Assembly: GCF_002117105.1 (NCBI RefSeq)
Contig: NZ_CP019343.1
Span: 558,001 to 622,000, forward strand
Length of the DNA stretch: 64,000 nt
DNA from: Oceanicoccus sagamiensis
GTDB lineage: Bacteria; Pseudomonadota; Gammaproteobacteria; Pseudomonadales; Dasaniaceae
Direction of reading: 5' to 3'
The position numbers and the translations under genes were made by a program. The notes under the pieces are model-generated. The model did no database searches and was not told the origin of the DNA. It saw only the letters and a list, made by a program, of their open reading frames with translations. Shown one piece after another: positions 17,935 through 27,473 of this stretch (its first letter is position 1; each line of letters begins with the position of its first letter).

Positions 17935-18342
17935 CTAAGACTGCTTGGCCATATTGGGAACGCCTTCATCAAGTATTACCCAATCTTGCTTGCTATCACA
18001 CCAAACGTTAAATTGCGGGATAAAGCCACTGGTATCATCCAGAGTTCCGGCCTTAAGGTATACAGTGTCAGGTTTACTCGAGACAGCTGAATAAAGCGGT
18101 GAGCCACAATGGTCACAGAAATAACGTTTAACCCTATTGCCGCTATCGGTATCACTATCTCGATAAAGCTTCGGTTGCCCGGCGGTAAATTTAAAGTCTG
18201 AAACGGCAACAGCAGCCAGTGTCGAGAATGCTGAGCCTGCCTGCCTTTGGCAGTTCTTGCAGTGACACACACCCGTAATAGTAGGTGCCGCTTTAAGTTC
18301 ATAGGTTATTTGCCCACAAAGGCATTGTCCTGTTACTGCCAT
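17935..18342 (-). CDS. GFA/CENP-V zinc-fold protein
   Basis: A 135-residue protein of the Gfa/CENP-V family. Cysteine pairs CLC (7-9), CHCKNC (26-31) and CDHC (about 75-78) form the zinc-binding core. Members were named for glutathione-dependent formaldehyde activation, but for most the biochemical role is unproven. It lies between convergent or unrelated genes and is likely monocistronic. No link to the neighbouring catabolic operons is visible. Confidence 0.85.
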   Translation of the reverse strand: MAVTGQCLCGQITYELKAAPTITGVCHCKNCQRQAGSAFSTLAAVAVSDFKFTAGQPKLYRDSDTDSGNRVKRYFCDHCGSPLYSAVSSKPDTVYLKAGTLDDTSGFIPQFNVWCDSKQDWVILDEGVPNMAKQS

Positions 18343-18407
18343 TTCAAGCTCCTTGGTATATTTTTTGGTTGGTCGATTGGCTTAGTAGATAACGTGGGAA
18401 CAAACTG

Positions 18408-18464
18408 CTGTCATTCCCGCCCCCAACTAAAACACTCGAGGGCAGGCTTCGGTGGGAATGACAG
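18408..18464. repeat. short inverted repeat CTGTCATTCCC...GGGAATGACAG
   Basis: An 11-bp perfect inverted repeat with a loop of about 35 bp. It is a REP-like intergenic palindrome directly abutting the GTAGGGTGG palindromic repeat. Confidence 0.5.
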
Positions 18465-18468
18465 CTGG

Positions 18469-18537
18469 GTAGGGTGGAATATATTCCACCATCGGCCTGC
18501 AAATCATTAACGGCTGGTGGATTATAATCCACCCTAC
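18469..18537. repeat. GTAGGGTGG palindromic repeat, intact copy
   Basis: GTAGGGTGGA...TCCACCCTAC outer arms enclose two 18-bp palindromes, GGTGGAATATATTCCACC and GGTGGATTATAATCCACC. The conserved tail TTAAGCTTAAGGCAGTGCCATT follows. This is the uninterrupted form of the element split at 12402-13034. Confidence 0.75.
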
Positions 18538-18608
18538 AGCAGTATTTTAAGCTTAAGGCAGTGCCATTCGGGCCGGCCCTGTATTTTATCGAGCGCCCAT
18601 ACTACATT

Positions 18609-19931
18609 TTAGGTATGCAACACCGCACGCTCATGGGATAACTCCTTGAAACCATGAATGCTATGGTAACGACCAATACCACTGGTATTGACACCACCAA
18701 AAGGAAGGTTGCGTTCAAGATAATGTATAGCACAGTCGTTAACCGTCACACCACCGGAGGAAGTGTTTTGTAGCATCAACTCAACAAACTCATTGCTCTC
18801 AGTGAACAAATACATGGCCAAGGGCTTGGGCTGCTGCTGTAGCGTGGTGATAACTTCATCGATATCGTTGTAGGTAAATACACTTAAAATAGGACCAAAG
18901 ACTTCTTCAGCCAAAATTTTTGCATCAGCGGGCACATCGGTAAGTAAAGTTGGATGTACCGCTTGATTTTCCACCTCACCACCGCAGACTACCGTCGCAC
19001 CTTTTTCACGAGCATCATCAATATAGCCTTTTACCCGTTGCAGATTGCGCTCATCAATTATTTTTCCGGTAGCCTCGGTGTTTAATGCACCGTCTACATA
19101 AAACATCGCCTGGTAAGTGGCTTGCACAGTCGCAATAAATGCTTCTTTTTGCTCTTCGTGCACCCAAATATTTTCCGGGCACAGACACACCTGCCCGTTA
19201 TTCATATTGCGCCAGGCCGCCACTTTCTGAGCGGCTTCTTGAATATTGGCGGTGCGGTCGATAACGACAGGATTTTTGCCCCCCAGCTCCAGTGTCACCG
19301 ACGCCAGATGTTGTGCTGCTGCTGCCATGACTATCTTACCCACTGCCGGACTGCCGGTAAAAAACACATGGTTGATCGGCTGTTCTAACAATTGATTGGC
19401 CAATTCAACGCCACCTTCAAAGACAGCGACTTCCTGCTCATCAAACACGTCACGGATTATTTCAGCGGTCACTTTGCTGATATGCGGTGCCATTTCATTA
19501 GGTTTGACCAGCGCACAATTACCGGCGGCCACTATAGCGACCAACGGCTGAAACACCAGACAGAAAGGAAAATTCCAGGGACCAAACAACAACACAATAC
19601 CTTTTGCCTCATAGGTCAGTCGCGGGCGGGCATGCTCTAAGCCTGGAGACGATTCAATATCTACCGGCTTCATCCACTGCGCAAGATTATTGATGGCATC
19701 GTCAATATCGGTGTAGCAGCCAGTTATTTCTGCCTCGTCACCTTCGGGTGATTTTCGAAGGTCGGCATAGAGTGCTGCTCTGATGGCGGCTTCCCGAGAC
19801 TGTATGGCTGACTTTAGTCGCGCAAGCTTGGCAATACGCTGTTCTGCAGTAGAACGCTTTACCAGCCATTGATGCTTGGACTGCAACTGAAAGATACGAT
19901 TTATTTCGCTGACTGAGGTTTCACTATTCAT
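18609..19931 (-). CDS. aldehyde dehydrogenase (class 3 type)
   Basis: A 440-residue NAD(P)-dependent aldehyde dehydrogenase. It has the Rossmann segment FTGSPAVGK, the general-base Glu in TLELGGKNPV, the nucleophilic Cys in NNGQVCLCPEN and the EEVFGPILSVF segment. Its length and the PWNFPFCL start of the cofactor domain fit class 3 enzymes, which act on medium or long-chain, aromatic and terpenoid aldehydes. There is no C-terminal membrane anchor. It is the last gene of the eight-gene minus-strand operon, 96 bp after the P450, and likely converts the aldehyde from P450/SDR oxidation to an acid for the operon's acyl-CoA synthetase. Confidence 0.88.
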   Translation of the reverse strand: MNSETSVSEINRIFQLQSKHQWLVKRSTAEQRIAKLARLKSAIQSREAAIRAALYADLRKSPEGDEAEITGCYTDIDDAINNLAQWMKPVDIESSPGLEHARPRLTYEAKGIVLLFGPWNFPFCLVFQPLVAIVAAGNCALVKPNEMAPHISKVTAEIIRDVFDEQEVAVFEGGVELANQLLEQPINHVFFTGSPAVGKIVMAAAAQHLASVTLELGGKNPVVIDRTANIQEAAQKVAAWRNMNNGQVCLCPENIWVHEEQKEAFIATVQATYQAMFYVDGALNTEATGKIIDERNLQRVKGYIDDAREKGATVVCGGEVENQAVHPTLLTDVPADAKILAEEVFGPILSVFTYNDIDEVITTLQQQPKPLAMYLFTESNEFVELMLQNTSSGGVTVNDCAIHYLERNLPFGGVNTSGIGRYHSIHGFKELSHERAVLHT

Positions 19932-19949
19932 AGTATTCTACTTTTTTTC

Positions 19950-19991
19950 AAAGGTACTGTTTTAAAGGTACTGTTTTAAAGGTGCTGTTTC
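19950..19991. repeat. 14-bp tandem repeat x3 between P450 and aldehyde dehydrogenase
   Basis: AAAGGTACTGTTTT is repeated three times head to tail (19950, 19964, 19978; the last copy has two changes). It lies 19 bp upstream of the aldehyde dehydrogenase start. Its core resembles the AGTATACTGTTTTAAA operator at 11776, so a degenerate regulatory role is possible, although simple slippage would also explain it. Confidence 0.5.
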
Positions 19992-20027
19992 AATGAGTTC
20001 GATGATGGAATAAACATGCTCAAAAAC

Positions 20028-21278
20028 CTAACTCATAGTAAATTTAATCGGCAGCTTTTTAAGCCCCGTGACAAAAATCGCTTTTGCTACTTGAGGCTCG
20101 CCGGCCAGCTCAATACTGTCGAGGCGGGGTAACAACTCTTGGAAAAAGGAGACAAGTTCCATCTTGGCGAGGTGCATACCCAAACAAACATGTGGCCCAA
20201 AACCAAACGCTAAATGCCGGTTGGGTTTACGCGTCACATCAAATGTAAAGGGTTCATCAAAGATACTTTCATCACGGTTGGCCGATGGATAATAAAGCGC
20301 TAGTGACTCCCCTGCCTTGATCTTAACGCCCTCCACTTCACAGTCATCTTTGGCGGTACGAACAAAGCTTTTCACCGGTGTCACCCAGCGAAGCATCTCA
20401 TCAACAGCGGCAGGAATTAAGTCAGGATTGTCTTGTAGTAAACGCAGCTGATCCGGATTTTCTATTAATGCCCGCATACCGCCCGCCAAGGTATGGCTGG
20501 TAGTATCGTGACCGGCCGTTGCCGTGAGAACATAATAGGAAATCGCTTCCAAATGACTAATAGCTTCACCGTCGACTTCTGCCGTGGCGATCACTGTGGC
20601 AAGATCGTCTTTGGGGTTGGCTCTTTTTTCTTCAATTAGCTTACCGAAGTAGGTATGAAAATCCCTAAGCACCTCATTTCTGGTCGCCGCCCCCGTCTCT
20701 TCCCCGTCGGTTCGCGCCATATCTTCATCTTCACCGCCAAACAGTTGTTGAGTCAATTTTAGAATAAAAGCCTCATCTTCATCGGGAATACCCAGCGTGG
20801 CCATCAGTACACGTAGCGGGTAATACATAGCAATGTCAGCGGCAAAGTCACACTCACTACCCAGAGATGCCATCTGATTAACCATTGTCTTTGCTAACTG
20901 TTCTACATTGCCGCGCAAGTTACTGATGTTTTTTGGAGAGAACCAATTTTGTCCGATTCTGCGCATTTTTTTATGTCGCTCACCATCCATATTGACCAGC
21001 ATTTCCAATGCATTAACGGTACCAAAGGCTTTTAAAGCTGCTTGCTCGACCTCAGTAGGTCGTAAAATAGATCGAGGGTTACTGAGAAACTGCTCGTTAT
21101 CCAGCTCAATATCCTTGATGGTTTCGTAGCGTGTCACCGCCCAAAATGGCCGATACTCTTCAGGCTCAACACGACAAACCGGCGTGTCTTTTCTTAACGC
21201 TGTAAAAAGTTTATGTAAACGATCTTCATCAGCGAATAAGGCGGGATTAGTGAGCTCTTCAACTTTTGTCATGATCAT
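20028..21278 (-). CDS. cytochrome P450
   Basis: A 416-residue soluble bacterial P450. The I-helix oxygen motif is TAGHDTTSH, the K-helix contains EMLRW, and the heme loop FGFGPHVCLG gives the thiolate ligand Cys365. Bacterial P450s of this type hydroxylate hydrophobic substrates such as terpenoids, steroids or alkyl chains, using electrons from a ferredoxin. No ferredoxin or ferredoxin reductase gene is adjacent. It sits between an SDR and an aldehyde dehydrogenase, which fits sequential oxidation of a methyl or methylene group to a carboxylate. Confidence 0.93.
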   Translation of the reverse strand: MIMTKVEELTNPALFADEDRLHKLFTALRKDTPVCRVEPEEYRPFWAVTRYETIKDIELDNEQFLSNPRSILRPTEVEQAALKAFGTVNALEMLVNMDGERHKKMRRIGQNWFSPKNISNLRGNVEQLAKTMVNQMASLGSECDFAADIAMYYPLRVLMATLGIPDEDEAFILKLTQQLFGGEDEDMARTDGEETGAATRNEVLRDFHTYFGKLIEEKRANPKDDLATVIATAEVDGEAISHLEAISYYVLTATAGHDTTSHTLAGGMRALIENPDQLRLLQDNPDLIPAAVDEMLRWVTPVKSFVRTAKDDCEVEGVKIKAGESLALYYPSANRDESIFDEPFTFDVTRKPNRHLAFGFGPHVCLGMHLAKMELVSFFQELLPRLDSIELAGEPQVAKAIFVTGLKKLPIKFTMS

Positions 21279-21353
21279 TCTCTTTAAATTTATTTTGAAA
21301 TTTTTTGAAATATTGTATTAGGTAAAAACGTCGGCTAAATAACGCTACGCCAA

Positions 21354-22166
21354 TCACACAATGGAGTAAGCACCATCCACAACCAACTCGGTACCGGTAA
21401 CAAATTGCGAGGCATCGGCGGCAAGAAAGGCGATAACACCGGCGACATCTTGCGCTTCACCCCATCGCCCCATGGGAAACAAAGTGCCTACCATTTTATT
21501 TCTCTCATCGGCATCGTCTACCAGGCCCAGTTTCTCGGCATCCTTTGCGGCACTAAGCCCCAACTCAGTATTGACGGGACCAGGGTGTACGGAATTAACG
21601 CGAATTTTTGTCCCCATACGGCCCAGTTCAACCGCCATGGCTTTGCTCATCATACGCACCGCACCTTTTGACGCACAATAGGCCGAATGCATAGGGCCTG
21701 ATATTTGCCCGAAGATAGAAGACAGGTTAATAATGGAACTACCCGCCGTGGTCTTGCCTGACTCCGCCATTAACTCATAAGCCGCTTTGCAACCGATAAA
21801 AACACTGTCGACATTGATCGTCTGCTGCTTTTTGAAATCTTCATAACTGCACAGGGCAAAGGGAATATTCATCATGATACCCGCGTTGTTGACCAACACA
21901 TCCAACCGTGAGAACTGCTGTTTGCACGTTGCAACCACTTTTTCCCAATCAGCTTCACTGGTCACATCGTGTTTGATGGCCATGGCCTTGCCATTAGACT
22001 CAAGGATTTTAGCGGCGGTGGCTTCGACACCCGCCTTATCAATATCGGTGGCTACTATCGTAGCGCCCATATCGGCCAGGTCGTAAGCACACTGCTCACC
22101 AATACCTTTAGCTGCACCGGTAATAACAATGACCTTTCCTGTTAAATCAAAATTTTGCATAGTCAC
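21354..22166 (-). CDS. short-chain dehydrogenase/reductase
   Basis: A 270-residue classical SDR: TGAAKGIG near 16-23, NNAG near 95, INLSSIFGQ with the catalytic Ser, and YCASK with Tyr and Lys. The Asp after the second strand (ATDID) suggests NAD(H). It probably oxidises the alcohol formed by the adjacent P450. Close paralogue of the SDR at 14297-15103. It is 33 bp after the acyl-CoA synthetase and 75 bp before the P450 in the same operon. Confidence 0.88.
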   Translation of the reverse strand: MTMQNFDLTGKVIVITGAAKGIGEQCAYDLADMGATIVATDIDKAGVEATAAKILESNGKAMAIKHDVTSEADWEKVVATCKQQFSRLDVLVNNAGIMMNIPFALCSYEDFKKQQTINVDSVFIGCKAAYELMAESGKTTAGSSIINLSSIFGQISGPMHSAYCASKGAVRMMSKAMAVELGRMGTKIRVNSVHPGPVNTELGLSAAKDAEKLGLVDDADERNKMVGTLFPMGRWGEAQDVAGVIAFLAADASQFVTGTELVVDGAYSIV

Positions 22167-22199
22167 TTCTCCTCGATTCTTGTAGGTTTTTTTGCTTTG

Positions 22200-23810
22200 C
22201 TATTGTGAATGCGCAAAACGTTCTCTGAGCTCACGCTTTAATAACTTACCCGATGCATTGCGTGGCAGCTCATCAAGGTATTCATAGCGTCTTGGAATTT
22301 TATAGCCCGCCAACTGATCGCGGCAGTACTCAATCAGTTCTTCATCTGAAGGTGAGCTAGCCTGTTTTTTTACACAAACAGCCACCACCGCTTCACCGTA
22401 TTTTTCATCCGCTAATCCAATAACGGCAATATCAGTAATATCGGCATGGGACATCAGTACATTTTCCACTTCTGTGGCATACACATTTTCTCCACCGGAA
22501 ATAATCATATCTTTCAGGCGATCTTTAATAAAAATATAGCCTTCTTCATCCATATAACCGCCATCGCCGGTGTAATACCAACCATTCTCAAACACGGCGG
22601 CGGTTTTATCCGCTTGCTTGCTATAACCTTCCATAAGAAACGATGAACGCACGGCAATTTCACCGATCTCTCCCCTTGGCAGCTCCTTACGGGTTTCTGA
22701 GTCAACAATATTGACTTCGGCAAACGCGGCAGCTCGGCCACAGGAAAGCAATAATTCCGGGCGACCATTGAGCGCTTTATGATGATCATCAATGGTAAGA
22801 ATAACGGTGGAGGCAACGGACTCGGTCATGCCAAAGCCTTGCTGAAAGTTACATTGAAAACCCTCCATCGCCCGCCGTAATACATCGACTGTTATGGAAG
22901 ACGCGCCGTAAAATATTTTTTCAAGGTGAGAGAAATCGTATTGCTTAAGATTATCTATGGATGTCAACACCGCCAGTATCAATGCCGGAGGCAACATCAC
23001 TTCAGAGATTTTTTCACTGACCAGGGTCTCAACTAATTGCAAGGGTTCAAATTCTTTTAGAATCACCACGGGACGCCCCATGCACAAAGCCACAATACCG
23101 TTACATAAAGCCGCCGCATGAAAAATAGGAGCAACGATCAAGTGGGGTTTTCCAGCATCAATACGCGGTGGGATCAATATCGAAGAGACAATAAAGTTGG
23201 CTAGCTGTTGTTGCGTCACCATCACCCCTTTGGGGAAGCCTGTGGTGCCGGAGGTATACATCTGGTAAACCACAGTGTCTGCTAATGGCTCAAAGGTCAC
23301 TACGGTATCAGGGCTATCAATACCTATTGTTGTTAAACTTTGCCAACGACTATTGCTGGGCTTATCCTCTGTTTCTATATCCAGACGTACAAAATGATTG
23401 AGTGAAGTATCAGCAGCAATGGCATCGATATTGGCACAGAGTTCGTCACTTTCAGAAAAAATAATTTTTGCTTCAGACTGCTGAAGAATATAAGCAATTT
23501 CCTGCGGGGCTAAACGATAATTGATGGGCACATAAACAGCCCCCAACTTCATGGTGGCATAAAGCAGGATAAACTGTTCAATACGGTTATAGCTCATGAT
23601 GGCTACGCGGTCGCCGCCGGTGATACCGGACGCTGACAAAGCCTTCGCCAAATTGTCCGCCTGCTGCTGCCACTCACCAAAGCTTAATATCTGCGAGCCT
23701 TGCTTTAATGCCTGCTTGTCGCCACTAATACGGACATAATAATCCAGCATTTCAATGGCGGTTATGGCGTTTTTTCTCACTTTTTTCTCCATCGCTATCA
23801 GCGATTCCAC
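22200..23810 (-). CDS. acyl-CoA synthetase (AMP-forming)
   Basis: An ANL-family adenylate-forming ligase of up to 536 residues: YQMYTSGTTGFPKGVM, GFGMTE, YTGDGGYMDEEG, DRLKDMIISGGENVY and the C-terminal PRNASGK with the catalytic Lys. It activates a carboxylic acid as acyl-CoA. The start is uncertain: GTG at 23810 has little SD, whereas GTG at 23780 has GGAG six bases upstream and would give 526 residues. It is 15 bp after the thiolase-like gene. Paralogue of the synthetase at 15131-16642. Confidence 0.88.
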   Translation of the reverse strand: MESLIAMEKKVRKNAITAIEMLDYYVRISGDKQALKQGSQILSFGEWQQQADNLAKALSASGITGGDRVAIMSYNRIEQFILLYATMKLGAVYVPINYRLAPQEIAYILQQSEAKIIFSESDELCANIDAIAADTSLNHFVRLDIETEDKPSNSRWQSLTTIGIDSPDTVVTFEPLADTVVYQMYTSGTTGFPKGVMVTQQQLANFIVSSILIPPRIDAGKPHLIVAPIFHAAALCNGIVALCMGRPVVILKEFEPLQLVETLVSEKISEVMLPPALILAVLTSIDNLKQYDFSHLEKIFYGASSITVDVLRRAMEGFQCNFQQGFGMTESVASTVILTIDDHHKALNGRPELLLSCGRAAAFAEVNIVDSETRKELPRGEIGEIAVRSSFLMEGYSKQADKTAAVFENGWYYTGDGGYMDEEGYIFIKDRLKDMIISGGENVYATEVENVLMSHADITDIAVIGLADEKYGEAVVAVCVKKQASSPSDEELIEYCRDQLAGYKIPRRYEYLDELPRNASGKLLKRELRERFAHSQ

Positions 23811-23825
23811 GTTACTTAATGCTGT

Positions 23826-25409
23826 TTAATGGCCTGCAAAACAAAAAAAGCATTGTTTATCTTCTGAGGCTATTGTTACTTTACGACCAATGGGCTCTGG
23901 CTGCCTGGGTAATAGTGACGCCAAGGTCTGAGCGTCACCGCTGGCCACTTTTGCCAACACTCGCTGCTGTGTGTTTTCAACTCTTGCAACAACACAAGCT
24001 GTATCGGGCTGGCCTTTTGCATAAATCAGACAATAACTTTCGATAATGGCCTCGCCGTTATAGTGACTGAGAACCTCTACTGTCTGCTGTTGATCAAGTG
24101 CCTGCTGCGCTGAATCAGGAGACGCTGGCTGCCAGTGCGGCACCGCTGTGGTTGAGTAAACCCCAACCGATTGTTTCGAGAGAAAACCGCCATTGGCACT
24201 GACCAGACCAAATTCACCCGGTGCTTTGACTAAACGCTCACACATCTCGGCGATGGCATGCAAACTATAGTTATTGCCCGCGCCACCAAAACAAGGCAAG
24301 CCGCCCGTAATCGTTAGGGGTTTTTCACCCTGCCAATCAATGCCCAAGGCATCACAGGCCGCTAATACGGCAATGGGGAAACAGCTATAAAGATCGAGCA
24401 GCGCAATATCTTCCACCGTCTTATCCGCCATAGCCAAAGCATGCTGGGTCGTTGCTTTAATCGCATTAGACCCACTTAGGTCGGGGCGCTGTGAAACATG
24501 GCTATCTTCAGCATCGGCATAGCCGTGCAGGTAAACCCACTGATCTTCAGCAATACCCAGAGACTTCGCTTTGCCGACCGACGTCATCAGCACGGCTGCG
24601 CCTTGATTAACCGCATCCTGTGCGACTAACCATTTGTTATAGGGGGTATTCACCGCAAAGTTATCTTTTGAAGGGGTTTTTAAAAAATCCTGGTCTCTGG
24701 CAATAGGAAATTGCGCATAGGGGTTGTTCGCCGCGACCTGACTAAAACTGGCAATCATTTGTGCCATCAATGCCTGATGCTGCTCTACCGTTAAGCTGTG
24801 TTTATAGCGCCAGGCATTTTCAAATAAGGCGTAGGTGTGTATCGGATAGTTAATATGGTGAGCGCGTTCTAAATCTGTGGTTAAGCGCTTAACGCCCTTA
24901 TCTTCACATTGATTGTCCAACTGCTCAGACCAATCCAATGGCCATTGATTACGCAGCGCCATTTTCATCGCGCCGGTGGCTTCGGCGCCACAAATAAGCG
25001 CCATTTGAGAATCGCCGGCATAAATTGCTTCCGCCATCTCGTTCACCAGCTGCTGTGGACTCTGCCCACCCACATGGCCATAAATAAGCCGGTCTGGTTT
25101 CGCGCCTATACGATTGGCTACCGACAAAGGCGGGTTATTGCTGGTACCAAAGGGGTGCTGGCCTTCGGCTCGGTTGTCTATCATTGATCTGACTACGGCC
25201 AAGGTGTCGATCTGACTGGCAAGCTCTTGCTCTTTATCAATAGCTTGTAGTGCCGCCTGACTCGCCAATGCTACCGGTGATAACACTTGCTCAGCGGTGC
25301 TGATGTCTCTTTTCACTACCTGACCAAAACCGATTAACACCGGCGTATTCAGTGACACCTCACTGGTAGTCATCGAAGTCGTGTTGGTTGTAGCTGTTGC
25401 CATCATCAC
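23826..25409 (-). CDS. thiolase-like acetyl-CoA acetyltransferase family protein
   Basis: A 527-residue SCP-x-type thiolase-superfamily protein. It has LDLYSCFPIAV and GGAGNNYSLHAIAE, with His in the latter, but the classical nucleophile position reads GHVGGQSPQQ and lacks Cys. The same substitution occurs in the fused homologue at 9365-11716, so this whole subfamily may do retro-aldol or other C-C chemistry rather than thiolysis. It may start at the internal MTTSEVSLNTP rather than at the GTG at 25409. It lies in a tight operon, 12 bp after the SDR and 15 bp before the synthetase. Confidence 0.82.
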   Translation of the reverse strand: MMMATATTNTTSMTTSEVSLNTPVLIGFGQVVKRDISTAEQVLSPVALASQAALQAIDKEQELASQIDTLAVVRSMIDNRAEGQHPFGTSNNPPLSVANRIGAKPDRLIYGHVGGQSPQQLVNEMAEAIYAGDSQMALICGAEATGAMKMALRNQWPLDWSEQLDNQCEDKGVKRLTTDLERAHHINYPIHTYALFENAWRYKHSLTVEQHQALMAQMIASFSQVAANNPYAQFPIARDQDFLKTPSKDNFAVNTPYNKWLVAQDAVNQGAAVLMTSVGKAKSLGIAEDQWVYLHGYADAEDSHVSQRPDLSGSNAIKATTQHALAMADKTVEDIALLDLYSCFPIAVLAACDALGIDWQGEKPLTITGGLPCFGGAGNNYSLHAIAEMCERLVKAPGEFGLVSANGGFLSKQSVGVYSTTAVPHWQPASPDSAQQALDQQQTVEVLSHYNGEAIIESYCLIYAKGQPDTACVVARVENTQQRVLAKVASGDAQTLASLLPRQPEPIGRKVTIASEDKQCFFCFAGH

Positions 25410-25421
25410 TATAGTCTCAAT

Positions 25422-26207
25422 TTAAATCGGCTTAATCGCATGACCGCCATCTACGGGCAATAAAGCACCGTTAATAAACGAGCTTGCATCACTGGCCAAT
25501 AACAGTAACGGCCCATCTAATTCTTCTAATTGCCCCAAGCGCCCTGCTGGCGTGCGCTTAATATAGTTAGCGCCACTTTCAGCATTGAAATAATCGTCAT
25601 TTAACTCGGTTAAAAAGTACCCGGGGCACAAGGCATTGATACGAATAGGATGATTAGCATGTGTCATCTCGGCAGCCATGGTTTTGGTCAGCTGGGCAAC
25701 CGCCGCCTTAGAGACGTTGTAGGGCACTTTTGCCAAGCTTTCACGCAAGCCGTAAAGAGATGAAATATTAACAATGCAGCCGCTCTTTTCAGTTTTTATT
25801 AAACGCTGGCACATTTCCTGCGCAACGATCCAGGCACCACGCAAGTTGACACCCATGACAAAATCCCAATCTTCCAGTGTTACCGATGCCAACAGTTTTG
25901 TATCACCACTGGCTCCAGCATTATTAACCAATACATCAACAACACCGACTTCTGCTTCAATTTTTTCATAGCCTGCACGGATACTTTTTTCATCCTGAAC
26001 ATCCATTGCCACGGCAAAAGCTGAACCACCCTGCTCTTCGATACTAGCCACTAATGCCTCAAGCCTGTCTACTCGTCTGGCGGCCACTATTACTGTCGCT
26101 CCAGCGCCAGCCAGTACTTTGCTAAAATGTGCGCCTAAGCCACTGGAAGCTCCGGTGACTAGTGCAACTTTATTTTTTAACAACGAATCATTAAACATCA
26201 GCGCCAT
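25422..26207 (-). CDS. short-chain dehydrogenase/reductase
   Basis: A 261-residue SDR with VTGASSGLG near 17-25, AARRVDRL after the second strand (Arg pair suggesting NADP), NNAGASG, NISSLYG and YNVSK. Being next to CoA-transferase and thiolase-like genes it may act on a 3-hydroxyacyl-CoA. It differs from the two mutually similar SDRs elsewhere in the window. It is four bp downstream of the CoA-transferase, so probably translationally linked. Confidence 0.88.
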   Translation of the reverse strand: MALMFNDSLLKNKVALVTGASSGLGAHFSKVLAGAGATVIVAARRVDRLEALVASIEEQGGSAFAVAMDVQDEKSIRAGYEKIEAEVGVVDVLVNNAGASGDTKLLASVTLEDWDFVMGVNLRGAWIVAQEMCQRLIKTEKSGCIVNISSLYGLRESLAKVPYNVSKAAVAQLTKTMAAEMTHANHPIRINALCPGYFLTELNDDYFNAESGANYIKRTPAGRLGQLEELDGPLLLLASDASSFINGALLPVDGGHAIKPI

Positions 26208-26211
26208 AACC

Positions 26212-27423
26212 TCATTGCGCCTTAGGCTTTACTATTTCTGCAATCTCGGCTTCATCATAGCCAAGCCCCATCAAAATATTTTTACTATTCTCCCCAAGCA
26301 TGGGTGCATCAGAGCGGACACTGGCCGGCGTTTCACTAAACTTTACCGGGTGCTTGATACTGTAATAGCTGCCCACTTGAGGGTGCTCTCGCGGCGTGAA
26401 GAAACCTGTGGCCTGCAAGTGTTCGTCGTGACGAACCTCGTCCAGACGGTTAACTCTCATGCAGGGGATGGTATTGGCTTGCAACAGGGTTAACCACTCA
26501 TCGGTGGTTTTGCTGGGGGTAATGTCATGCAACATACCGTAAAGAATACCAATATGTTTGGTACGCTCGGTATAGGTGCTAAAACGAGGGTCTTCGAGAA
26601 TACCCTCAACGCCCGTCACACTCATAATCACTTTCCAGTCATTTGCCGAGTAAGGCACTATAGAAATATAGCCGTCCTGAGTTTGATACGGTTTGCGATT
26701 AGGGTCGATGGAACGGGTGTAAGCCACATCACCGGTAGCTGGTTCAAAGGTGTGTTCATAAAGATTTTCAATCATATTAAAAGAGGTAAAGGCTTCAAAC
26801 ATCGGCACTTCTACAAATTGCCCCTCGCCTGTGCGCTCGCGATGATAGAGCGCAGCTATGGTGGCGTAAGCGGCATGTAGCCCCGCTGTTTTGTCAGCGA
26901 TTAATGAAGGCACATATCGGGGCGTGCTGTTGCCATCCACCCGCGGCAGCAAATCAGTAAAACCCGCTGCCGCCTGAATAACATCGTCATAGGCTACACG
27001 GCCACCATAAGGGCCATCGGAGTCAAAACCGGTGCAGTGCACAAAAAGTATATTGGGATTAATCGCTTTGACTAAGTCATAACTCAAACCCAAACGCTCA
27101 AGCCCGCCCATGCGCACATTGGTATAAAACACATCGGCATCGACCAACAGTTTTTTCATAGCGCCCAGCGCCGCCGGGTTGGACAGGTCTAACTGAATGG
27201 ATTGTTTGTTGCGATTAAGGGCCATATAGATGGGGCCCATGCCCTTCACCGGTGTGTTGCCAGGCAGCCGCATCACATCGCCGGAGCCGGCTTCAACTTT
27301 AATCACCTCAGCCCCAAGGTCGCCAAATATTTGGCCACCATAAGGACCGAACACCACCGTGCTCATCTCGATAACTTTGACACCCGCCAGTGGGCCAGAT
27401 TTTTTATTCGTACTTGTACTCAT
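26212..27423 (-). CDS. class III CoA-transferase (CaiB/BaiF)
   Basis: A 403-residue single-domain class III CoA-transferase: LAGVKVIEMSTVVFGPYGG, LGAEVIKVEAGSGD and the catalytic Asp in LIADKTAGL (about 177). It moves CoA to a carboxylate, likely activating or recycling an intermediate of the pathway. It is a homologue of each half of the fusion at 6778-9336. Second gene of the eight-gene operon, 50 bp after the enoyl-CoA hydratase. Confidence 0.9.
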   Translation of the reverse strand: MSTSTNKKSGPLAGVKVIEMSTVVFGPYGGQIFGDLGAEVIKVEAGSGDVMRLPGNTPVKGMGPIYMALNRNKQSIQLDLSNPAALGAMKKLLVDADVFYTNVRMGGLERLGLSYDLVKAINPNILFVHCTGFDSDGPYGGRVAYDDVIQAAAGFTDLLPRVDGNSTPRYVPSLIADKTAGLHAAYATIAALYHRERTGEGQFVEVPMFEAFTSFNMIENLYEHTFEPATGDVAYTRSIDPNRKPYQTQDGYISIVPYSANDWKVIMSVTGVEGILEDPRFSTYTERTKHIGILYGMLHDITPSKTTDEWLTLLQANTIPCMRVNRLDEVRHDEHLQATGFFTPREHPQVGSYYSIKHPVKFSETPASVRSDAPMLGENSKNILMGLGYDEAEIAEIVKPKAQ

Positions 27424-27473
27424 ACTCTATCTCTCAAAAAGCAGCTCAAATAGCGGCGGTTTTTTAGTGCGGC

